From: a virus | Virus record (IMG/VR): IMGVR_UViG_3300050020_000030 | Location: 1-64,000 of that record | DNA: 64,000 nucleotides | Direction: 5' to 3' (one strand) | Part shown: positions 47,252 to 55,310 of the stretch, one piece after another | Numbering within the stretch: the first letter of the stretch is position 1 | How the letters are laid out: every line of letters starts with the position of its first letter | Position numbers and translations under genes: made by a program | Notes under the pieces: generated by a model | Seen by the model: the letters and a program-made list of their open reading frames with translations, nothing else | What the model was told of the DNA's origin: nothing | Databases searched by the model: none

Positions 47252-49230
47252 TGGCTTTTCTTGATACCCTCGGACCCGACCCGGACGCTACCTCTAGTAT
47301 TCCTTCTCCGACAACCCCTGCTTCAGGAACTCCTCCGGTGGCGGGAATGTCTATGCCGGGTCAGCCTTTATCCTCACCAGCTACACCCCCTCCCGCCCAG
47401 CCTCAGTCAGAACAGGCTGCACAGGCACATAAGCACATCTGGGATAGCATCGGTAAAGGCGTAGATACTGAGTACAACATCGATCCGCAAACCGGAAAGA
47501 CGGTAGCTACCCAGACTCCTCAGAAGCCGGGGCAGTTCTTCAGGAACATTTTGGCGGCTGCGGCTACTGGAGCAGCGGGTATCGGCCCGAATCACGGAGA
47601 ACAGAACTTCGCACAAGGCTTGATGGCGGGCCTCGGCGGGGGCGTCATGGCCTCAAACAACCTTACCGACAAGCAGAACGCAGAGAAGCGTGCTCAGGCC
47701 CAGCAGGACTACCAGAACCAGCTTAAAGCACAGGAAGAGCAGCGGAAGACGAACGAGGAAACCCGTCAGGTAAAGCAATTCGACTACCAGCAGCAGATGG
47801 ATAAAATCATGCTGGCGAATGAAAAGATCAAAGCGGTCGGTCTCGCCCAGATCGCCCATCAGGGAGAATACGATAGAACTTTGGAGGGCCAAAGCGCGGG
47901 TGTGAATATGCTCATGGTTCATGACAAGGTTAAGGTAGACGCCTACGATAAGGCGGGAATGAAACCTATCGCCACCTATCGGGCGGACGAGCTTGTGGAC
48001 CCCAAAACTGGCGGGATGAGCGAGGAGTTCAAGAAGGCTCATCCGAATTATCTGGGGTACGATCAAGCGGTAATTGGCTCTGAGAAAGTCCCCGTCTTAG
48101 ACGCGGCGGGAAACCAAGCCAAGGATGCAAACGGTATCCTCCAGTACAGGAACGAGGCTGTGTACGCCCTGTATAACCCTCTCGCGGTAGTTACCGATGA
48201 TATGGTTAGTAATGCTAAGTCCAAGGGAGTTGATAAACAAAACCCCAATATGTTCAAAAAGATGGAAGCCATGAACAAGGCTTGGCATACAAACGGTTCC
48301 CCCGACCCGAACACAGTAAAAGCTGAGGACCCCGCGAACAAAGTGTTCACTGTTGGCTATCAGGATATGGGAAATTTCCTCGGGCAGATTCAGAAGTCCA
48401 CCGACCTCCAGAAGCAGCAGGACGACCACCTCGATAAAGTAGCTACTAGGCAGAGATCACAAGCCGAGGCTGCGGACTCCTGGACAAGAAATGCCCTTGC
48501 TAAGAGACAGGTCCTGAAGGAGGATCAGGCAGATCAGGCCAGTAAAGATTCTATCCTGCTTTTCGATAATCAGGGAAATATGAATGACATTGGCAAGAAA
48601 CTTTTAGATAGTACCAAGGACCCCAAGCTTACCGAGGCCCAGAGGAAGCAGGCTACTGAGAGACTCACTAACCTAGAGCAATACCAGACAATGAATAAAG
48701 AAGGCTTGGCGGAAAAACTAGACAAAGGTAAGACGTGGAATAAAGACCAGAACAAGTGGGAATATGCCGATGACTTCGACGTGTTTCACTCCATGCTTAC
48801 TAACTCCAGCAATAAGCTGAGTTCTCTCCAGAATGGTGGCAAAGCGGCCCCATTTTCCGGAGTCGGAGTCGGAGTAGCGTCTAAGCAGCCCTACATGGCT
48901 CAACTTCCTGAAATATCCGCACAGGCTTTTGATACAGTAACAAACGACGAAAAAGGGAATTTAGTCCCCACGGAGTCTGTGGCTTTAGATAACCTGAGAA
49001 AACTCGCGGCAACTCCGGGATTTAGCTCACACGGAGTAGATACAACTCAGGTAGCTAGACAGATTTCCGCTTTCTATAAGGGGAGAGCGCGGGAGACTCA
49101 GGCGGCAAAGGAAGAGGCACTAGCCACAGACGAAAAGGCAAAAGCGGATATCGAAGCTAGTCAGCCCCCCTCATTCTTTAATCCTAGATCGCTAACCGAT
49201 GAAGATGTTTCTCCCTATAATAAGAAGTAG
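47251..49230 (+). CDS. internal virion (ejection) protein, middle
   Basis: 659 residues. A proline/serine-rich start, a short alanine/glycine hydrophobic section (about residues 93-108, ILAAAATGAAGIG), a long glutamine/lysine-rich coiled-coil (residues 145-200, KAQEEQRKTNEETRQVKQF) and an extended helical rest. This is the general pattern of gp15-type ejection proteins that form the trans-envelope channel. The call rests on composition and context. Confidence 0.55.
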   Translation: MAFLDTLGPDPDATSSIPSPTTPASGTPPVAGMSMPGQPLSSPATPPPAQPQSEQAAQAHKHIWDSIGKGVDTEYNIDPQTGKTVATQTPQKPGQFFRNILAAAATGAAGIGPNHGEQNFAQGLMAGLGGGVMASNNLTDKQNAEKRAQAQQDYQNQLKAQEEQRKTNEETRQVKQFDYQQQMDKIMLANEKIKAVGLAQIAHQGEYDRTLEGQSAGVNMLMVHDKVKVDAYDKAGMKPIATYRADELVDPKTGGMSEEFKKAHPNYLGYDQAVIGSEKVPVLDAAGNQAKDANGILQYRNEAVYALYNPLAVVTDDMVSNAKSKGVDKQNPNMFKKMEAMNKAWHTNGSPDPNTVKAEDPANKVFTVGYQDMGNFLGQIQKSTDLQKQQDDHLDKVATRQRSQAEAADSWTRNALAKRQVLKEDQADQASKDSILLFDNQGNMNDIGKKLLDSTKDPKLTEAQRKQATERLTNLEQYQTMNKEGLAEKLDKGKTWNKDQNKWEYADDFDVFHSMLTNSSNKLSSLQNGGKAAPFSGVGVGVASKQPYMAQLPEISAQAFDTVTNDEKGNLVPTESVALDNLRKLAATPGFSSHGVDTTQVARQISAFYKGRARETQAAKEEALATDEKAKADIEASQPPSFFNPRSLTDEDVSPYNKK

Positions 49231-49235
49231 GAAAA

Positions 49236-52200
49236 ATGCCAGAAAACCCATTTACAAATCTATTATATCCCGGAGCACCGACTCCCGGAGAAAGTTCTCA
49301 AGGTACCACGCAGGGGGCGGGGGGAACTTCGTCTGGAAATCCCTTTACAAGTATGCTCTACGGGCGGGGTACTGGCGGTTCTGGGCAATCGTCCCCCGGC
49401 TCTCCGCTTTCCGGAATTAACCCGGAGTCTGGACACGACGAGTCTGACCGCTTCACTCAAGAAGACCCTAACGACAACTGGCTCCAAAAAGGCTGGTCTG
49501 CTCTAAACAAGCCGTTGAGTGAAACTATTGGAACATGGGTGACAGGGAAACCTTTTGGGCAATACCGTTCTGGGGCGGGCGGTCTAGAACGCGGAGCGGA
49601 GAAAGTTCTCTCCGGGATTACCTCCCCTCTCAGCTTACTGACTCTCGCTGCATTCGCACCAGCGAGCATTGGGGAATCCGTCGCCGGAACTGCTATCAAA
49701 GAAGGGCTGATGAGCGAAGTTGCTCCTCTCCTTGGCGAAGGTATGGACGCGGCTAAGGCCGGGAGTACAGTAGAAACCTACGCCAAAGCTTTGGGCGCGG
49801 CTAAGAAAGCCCTAGTAGCAAATACCAATATTGACGAAGCAGTAACCGCTGCTGGCATGGACCCGGCTCACTATACCAAGATTGGAGAATTCCTCCGGTC
49901 TCAGGGTCTCAAAGAAGACGATATGCTGGCCGAAGGTACTGTCCGGAGAGTGGCCGCGCAAGGACTTAAAAAGGCCGGGGTATCTGCTGCCGGTTCCGTG
50001 GCTATCGCTAAAGGCGCGGAAACTCTAGTTAACGCCGGATTTGCCTACCAGCAGATTCAGAGCGCCGTGTACTCTTTCCCCCGATTTACAGACCTAATGG
50101 AGCATGGACAATATGACGAGGCCGGGGAGTACCTTGTTACCGGTGGGGCGGGAGTTCTGTTTGGCGGACTAGGAGCAGCACACTCTCTTCACAGTTTGGA
50201 TACTCTGGTTCCCGGACTAAACGAAAAAGGGGAACTCCAGTATACCGAAGCTAACCGAAGTATGATGAATTTAGTCAAGGGCCGGGATGAAGAAATGGGC
50301 ACGGGAAATACCCGCGTAAATACCCAAGCTAGCAATCTGCACCGAGAAGCCTTTAAACTTGCCGGGATAGATATCCCCGAATCTTTACAGTACAAAGAGG
50401 TTCCTTCTGATTTTGCGGGGCAGGCTAAACAATTCTTTGAGTCCCTCGTAGGGTCGGTCGCCAAAGTCAAAAGTGATGTACTCCACAACTCCCCGGCCAA
50501 CGATCCGCGCTTACAGGCGTTTAGAAAGAAGATCAACTTTTCCATACAAGCCGGAGGGGATAGGAATTCTCTATTCCAGCAGGGAGATGCACTCGCACAC
50601 GCTATGGGTCCGGAGGCGGAAAACGCTTGGCACGCATTTACAAAAGACTATGTTAAGCCCGAAAGAACTGTAGAAAACATCATTGCTCGGCAAACAGAGG
50701 ACTTACAACTAGTCAAGAAACAGGTAGCCACCGGGCAAGAGAACATCAAGTCTCTTTCAGACTCTGTGGCCCGGAAGACTCTAGATCGGGATAGGGCGAA
50801 AAGCCCGGAAGCGAAGGCAGAACACCAAAAAGTTTTGGACGAGTTTCAAGACCAACTTTCGCAAGCTAGAGACACCCAAGAAGCCGCTCAGCAGAAGTTT
50901 GAAAGTCTCCGGAAGTGGGAAGGAAATCCTGATGAGGCTCTTAAGGCCCATCACCAAGACCTAGTACACCAGTTCTACGAAGCAAGGGAGCACCAGCCTT
51001 CTACCGAACCTTCTCCGGAAAATGGAACTGCCCTAGACGAGTTTAACCGCCGCGCTAATCTGATGGGTCGCGTAGGACGAGATGCCCAGATTATTCAGGA
51101 AGCCCACCCCGAATGGTTCAAAAATCAAGAACCTGTCGTTTCTTACCCAGAAAAAGGAACTGAAGGTAAAGTACCAACCTCCGAAGAGCAGACGGCGGAA
51201 GTAAGGCCAGAAGCTAAGTTACAGACTGTCCTCCCCGAAGACCTCGAAGGCTTTCAAGGAAGCAAGAACGCTACGTGGGAACAAGGCCCCCGCCATCCCG
51301 ATCTTCCTGATGACCTCGAAGAACGCGTGGAAAAAGCCAAACCCAAGTTTCAAGAGATGGCTAGGAAAACTCCGAAGGAGTACCAGCACCGCCTAGATAT
51401 CCTCAAGGGGTACGCTGATGCTGCGCGTGGACTCTCCCCGGAAGAACAGGCTTTCGCAGACAAGATCAAGGAAATGGATTTTGAAACCTGGGCTGCTGGA
51501 AGCAATAATAACCTCCTCAAAGGCTTCATAGAGAACCATCTTTACCGCGACTGGAGTAAGGACTCCGGGGTAGGAAATGAACTCCTCGCACAGTCCCGTG
51601 CAGGAAACTTTGCTACTAATGTTATTCAGGCCCGCCATCGTACATTCCAAACCCCGCTAGAGGGTTTTCTCAAAACCAAGAGGATGACGAACTACGACCC
51701 AGTTGAGATGGTTCGCAAGAACGCAAACTGGATTGTAGATGCTGCGGCGAATAGAAAAGTTGTCCATTCCCTCTTGAAGTCCGGACTCACCAACTCTAGG
51801 GGTATGCCCCTGTTTTTACTGAAGGGTTCCGGTAATGTGGCAGAGGGTGTGGATGGAAAACCGTCCGCTGCTATGGTTAACCCCGACAAGGTAATGCCTA
51901 CGGATATTACTCCAGAACAAAAAGCCCGCATGTACGCCAACGGGCAATGGGAGGCTTTACTCGCCACTAGGGAAGTTATAGATCGTACACCTTATGTATC
52001 TCTAGATAACATACCAGAGTGGATCAATTCTGTCAAGAAGAAAATCGCAAAGCTAGAACAAACTAATCCTCTCCTCGGAAATGGGATGACGGAAGCAGCC
52101 CGCCATAAAGCTAGCTGGGAAGAGATAGGAACTTTTGTCAAGGATAGAGCGGCTCGGTCTGCCCAGTATATCCGCGCCACTCTGAAAGCAGCGAAAGCTG

Positions 52201-54467
52201 ATGGCGGTCGAACTTCTACGGACGTTCCTTCCGATATCGCAGTAACTCCCTACATAACCAAGATACTCCACTCGGGGGGAGTCCTGTCCGATAGAGATAT
52301 TCTTCGGGCGAGTCAGCACGCAGATAAACTTGAAACTCAGGCAGAAGGCGCAAGTAGTTCTGCTCACTGGAGGAATCCTAAAGAAGGAGTTATCCGTGCT
52401 CCGGAAGTCGGGGAACTCCTGCGTATGAACAAAAAATTCATCCCCCCCGAACTCCAGAAGTACCTGGATGAACAACACGACAAATTTGCCTACGATAAAG
52501 ACGGTAAGCCTATTCGTACCGCCGATGGTAACTGGGATACCAAGGGTTTAACCAAAGCTATGCAGGCCGTCGAGCACGCCGCGAATAGCGGGGAGTACCC
52601 TCAACTACAGCTAGACCTCAAGGACTTAAGTGAAATTCATGAGAAATACTCCTCAGTAAATCCAATCTCCCAAGCGAATGCTCGACCCGAGGCGGAAAAA
52701 CTTCTTTCGGATATAAACTCTCGCCAGCCCGGAAAATTTCAGTTCGCCCCCAAGCCCGGAGACTATCAGGAGATCGACCACCCTGCATTCCAAAACTGGA
52801 ACTTCATGACCTCTACCCCAGACGGTACCTCAGTACTAGCTAAAACAGGGGTAATGGTAGACAAGAGTATCCATAATTATATTGTAAACAGACTGGGGTT
52901 AGAAACCTCGGCTCTCCGGAAAACGGAAGGGATCGGTAAGCTAACTGCTCCTATCCTCAAGGGCGGGGCTGAAGCTAAATCCCTGCTGTTGAGCGGCTCA
53001 CCTTTCCACGTCATCCAGGAAATGATTCGCGGACTTATGCTGGGGATTAACCCCCTGATCCGTCCTAATCCGGTAGCTGATCTTACTGCAAAGTTCAATA
53101 CAGTACGGGGGGAAAAAGCCCTCTATCAGCTTGGAGTTAGAAACGGTCTAACTATCGGAGGTTCCCACGAAGGCTCGCTATTTTCTGAGGGACTGGCTTC
53201 ACCCTCAAAGCTCGTAGCTAAGATTCCGGTCTGGGGTCCGATCTCGGATGAAATCCATTCGATGTTATTTGATCGATACATTCCTGCACTTAAAGCTTCT
53301 GCTTTCAAGAAGATGTTCGATAAGTACGCTACGGCTCACCCAGACTGGGAAGACGACGCCGTAGCAGAGCACGCGGCTAAACACGTCAACAACGCTTTCG
53401 GTGGGCAGAACTGGAAGGAGATGGGCCGGTCAGCTACCACACAAGACTGGTTCAATCTTGTATCTCTCGCACCTGACTGGCTGGAATCTGAAATGAGATT
53501 CGCGGCTAGCACAATGAACAATGCAGGACTAGGTGCCGGTAAGTACAGAGAAGAAGAAGGCAAGAACTTCTCCCGCCAGCAGGTAGCTGTTATGGCGGCG
53601 GGAACCTACATGATGGCCCGCGTCCTGAATGGTCTGTACTCCGGAGACCCTCATTTTGAAACACCGTTCGGGCTAGCCACTAAGGATAAGGACGGAAAAA
53701 CGATAGAGTTCGGAGTAAGGACTTTACCGGGGGATATCCTGCACATGGCGAGCGATCCTAAAGGATTCCTCACCGGACGCGAAAGTCCCTTTGTCCGCAC
53801 TGCCCAAGAACTTGTTACCGGACGAAACCAGTTCGGTCAGAAGCTCACGGACGGTGAAAAGTTTGCTGATGTGGTTTCCCAGTTCTCGCCAATCGGTTTC
53901 CAGAATGTAATGAAAACTGTCACAGGCACAACCACAGGAACCGACGTTGGTACCCCCGCTCAGATAGCAAAATCCTCCGGCGCAACCGCCTCGGTCTACA
54001 GGTCTCCTGCGCAAAAGTTGGCCGCTAACCTAGCCGCCGAGAGAAGCGAGGAAGGCGCAATGTCTCCACAAAAGGTAGCAAAGCATCGTGTCATTCTTAA
54101 GCTTGAGGAGGATATCAAGGCGGGCAGGCTCACCGGGCAAGGTCTTCAGGACATGGCGGATAGCGGACAGTTAGATCAAGACTCGGTAAAGAACATCCTC
54201 AAGGTCGTAAAGGAGACCGCAGGACTGGACCCAGAAAACACTCGACTATACTCCCGCGTTTCTAGACTCGATGCTCAAGGGGCTATGGATGTGCTTAAGG
54301 ACGCTAACTCTTCTGAACGGCAGATTCTCCTACCCCTGGTGGAGAAAAAAGTGAAGGCTTATTTGAAAAAGAGTAGAACCGGGTCGGTTCCAACAGAAAG
54401 AATGTCAGACCCTACTTTTCTTGAGGCTCGGAAAATGTTCCCACAAACAGTTGAAGCCCCTGATTAA
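49236..54467 (+). CDS. giant internal virion (ejection) protein
   Basis: 1743 residues behind AGGAAAA, the last plus-strand gene. NPFTNLLYPG and NPFTSMLYGRG form a short repeat at the start. Two hydrophobic helical stretches are near residue 135 (LLTLAAFAPASIGESVAG) and near residue 255. The middle is helical and charged (coiled-coil near 490-560), and the end contains a long alpha-helical domain with RQILLPLVEKKVKAYLKKS. No polymerase motifs (as in N4 virion RNA polymerase) or peptidase motifs are visible. Size and place fit a gp16-like injected protein. Confidence 0.55.
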   Translation: MPENPFTNLLYPGAPTPGESSQGTTQGAGGTSSGNPFTSMLYGRGTGGSGQSSPGSPLSGINPESGHDESDRFTQEDPNDNWLQKGWSALNKPLSETIGTWVTGKPFGQYRSGAGGLERGAEKVLSGITSPLSLLTLAAFAPASIGESVAGTAIKEGLMSEVAPLLGEGMDAAKAGSTVETYAKALGAAKKALVANTNIDEAVTAAGMDPAHYTKIGEFLRSQGLKEDDMLAEGTVRRVAAQGLKKAGVSAAGSVAIAKGAETLVNAGFAYQQIQSAVYSFPRFTDLMEHGQYDEAGEYLVTGGAGVLFGGLGAAHSLHSLDTLVPGLNEKGELQYTEANRSMMNLVKGRDEEMGTGNTRVNTQASNLHREAFKLAGIDIPESLQYKEVPSDFAGQAKQFFESLVGSVAKVKSDVLHNSPANDPRLQAFRKKINFSIQAGGDRNSLFQQGDALAHAMGPEAENAWHAFTKDYVKPERTVENIIARQTEDLQLVKKQVATGQENIKSLSDSVARKTLDRDRAKSPEAKAEHQKVLDEFQDQLSQARDTQEAAQQKFESLRKWEGNPDEALKAHHQDLVHQFYEAREHQPSTEPSPENGTALDEFNRRANLMGRVGRDAQIIQEAHPEWFKNQEPVVSYPEKGTEGKVPTSEEQTAEVRPEAKLQTVLPEDLEGFQGSKNATWEQGPRHPDLPDDLEERVEKAKPKFQEMARKTPKEYQHRLDILKGYADAARGLSPEEQAFADKIKEMDFETWAAGSNNNLLKGFIENHLYRDWSKDSGVGNELLAQSRAGNFATNVIQARHRTFQTPLEGFLKTKRMTNYDPVEMVRKNANWIVDAAANRKVVHSLLKSGLTNSRGMPLFLLKGSGNVAEGVDGKPSAAMVNPDKVMPTDITPEQKARMYANGQWEALLATREVIDRTPYVSLDNIPEWINSVKKKIAKLEQTNPLLGNGMTEAARHKASWEEIGTFVKDRAARSAQYIRATLKAAKADGGRTSTDVPSDIAVTPYITKILHSGGVLSDRDILRASQHADKLETQAEGASSSAHWRNPKEGVIRAPEVGELLRMNKKFIPPELQKYLDEQHDKFAYDKDGKPIRTADGNWDTKGLTKAMQAVEHAANSGEYPQLQLDLKDLSEIHEKYSSVNPISQANARPEAEKLLSDINSRQPGKFQFAPKPGDYQEIDHPAFQNWNFMTSTPDGTSVLAKTGVMVDKSIHNYIVNRLGLETSALRKTEGIGKLTAPILKGGAEAKSLLLSGSPFHVIQEMIRGLMLGINPLIRPNPVADLTAKFNTVRGEKALYQLGVRNGLTIGGSHEGSLFSEGLASPSKLVAKIPVWGPISDEIHSMLFDRYIPALKASAFKKMFDKYATAHPDWEDDAVAEHAAKHVNNAFGGQNWKEMGRSATTQDWFNLVSLAPDWLESEMRFAASTMNNAGLGAGKYREEEGKNFSRQQVAVMAAGTYMMARVLNGLYSGDPHFETPFGLATKDKDGKTIEFGVRTLPGDILHMASDPKGFLTGRESPFVRTAQELVTGRNQFGQKLTDGEKFADVVSQFSPIGFQNVMKTVTGTTTGTDVGTPAQIAKSSGATASVYRSPAQKLAANLAAERSEEGAMSPQKVAKHRVILKLEEDIKAGRLTGQGLQDMADSGQLDQDSVKNILKVVKETAGLDPENTRLYSRVSRLDAQGAMDVLKDANSSERQILLPLVEKKVKAYLKKSRTGSVPTERMSDPTFLEARKMFPQTVEAPD

Positions 54468-54783
54468 GGAGGCTTCATACTTATTAGATGTAACAGAACT
54501 CAAAAGGATTCAAAAAGTTTTCAAAATAAAAGCCCACCCCTAAAAGGTGGGCTTTGTTCTGGTCTCGCTCTCGGTGGTCTGGGAAAGTTAAGAATTCTTT
54601 CGGCCAAAACTCAAGGGTACTCCGCTTTCTTTCTGGTATCAATATAGATTATTCTACTGTGCCTTGCGGGTGAGTGCATGTTTTTCTCCTATACCCTATT
54701 AGATGTAGGTTAGGAGAAAAGGTATACTTGCAGTTCAAAAAATGAGTAATAAAAGTAGTAGTAAAAAGCCCCCTTTCGGGGGC
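54468..54783. other. convergent intergenic region with terminators
   Basis: The 316 bases between the plus-strand virion module and the minus-strand module hold two hairpin terminators (54529-54556 and 54763-54793), a repeated ATTAGATGTA (about 54483 and 54698), and no convincing gene. Transcription from both sides converges here. Confidence 0.6.
54529..54560 (+). terminator. intrinsic terminator of the virion module
   Basis: AAAGCCCACC and GGTGGGCTTT form a 10-bp stem around a CCTAAAA loop, followed by TGTTCT; preceded by an A-run, so it can act in both directions. It lies 62 bases after the last virion stop codon. Confidence 0.8.
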
Positions 54784-54793
54784 TTAGTTTTTG
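54763..54793 (-). terminator. bidirectional terminator at the end of the minus-strand operon
   Basis: AAAAAGCCCCC-TTTC-GGGGGCTTAGTTTTT: a strong stem with A-run on one side and T-run on the other. The stop codon of the gene at 54784 lies inside its right arm. Confidence 0.85.
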
Positions 54794-55113
54794 TCTACGT
54801 GTTTTCTTAGTTGGTCCCAAACATCTTGCGATACCATTAGAGTCCTTGGCGGGAGCCAGTCGTGTACCCGAATTGTCCACCCTTCAAAGCCTCCTTCAGC
54901 CACTACGTCTGAATACTCTTTTTTCCTTCTTTCATACTCTTCTTCCCAGAACTGGGTATTAGCTTCTCCGGGAGTATCTGCTCTAGGGCCGGTGAGCAGA
55001 CACCTAGAACACACACTGTAGTAGTCTTTTTTCTTAGTTGGATTCCACAAAGGGGTAACGGTTTCAACATTCTCTACAAGGTAATCAGCCCCGCAAGTAT
55101 GAAAACATCTCAT
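54784..55113 (-). CDS. hypothetical protein with zinc-finger-like start
   Basis: 109 residues. ATG at 55113 is chosen because AGGAGG lies 6 bases upstream. CFHTCGADYLVENVE and VCSRCLLTG give four cysteines with paired spacing, a possible zinc ribbon; the C-terminal part ends with a helix (QDVWDQLRKHV). Last gene of the minus-strand operon. Function unknown. Confidence 0.6.
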   Translation of the reverse strand: MRCFHTCGADYLVENVETVTPLWNPTKKKDYYSVCSRCLLTGPRADTPGEANTQFWEEEYERRKKEYSDVVAEGGFEGWTIRVHDWLPPRTLMVSQDVWDQLRKHVDKN

Positions 55114-55310
55114 TATAGTCCTCCTACATCCCACCTACGGTTAATCTCGTGGTTGTCTTGCGTGCCGTAAATTTCTGAGACCACCCACACCCTATCGTCG
55201 CCTTTGAGAGAAATCCTCATGGCGACTTTTAGTTTGTATTCGTCACTGGGTAGCCAACAAGTCATTTCGGTTCCCGGCTCACTGAATAGTTTTACTTGGG
55301 TGATTTTCAT
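55113..55310 (-). CDS. small hypothetical protein
   Basis: 65 residues, beta-rich (KITQVKLFSEPG, YKLKVAMRISLKGDDRVWVV). It overlaps the reductase gene by 4 bases and the next gene at its stop. A reductase partner such as a thioredoxin is not indicated: no CxxC is present. Confidence 0.55.
   Translation of the reverse strand: MKITQVKLFSEPGTEMTCWLPSDEYKLKVAMRISLKGDDRVWVVSEIYGTQDNHEINRRWDVGGL

Noticed and set aside
49236-54467. N4-type virion RNA polymerase
   Set aside because: The protein is about half the expected length, and no single-subunit polymerase motifs are visible.
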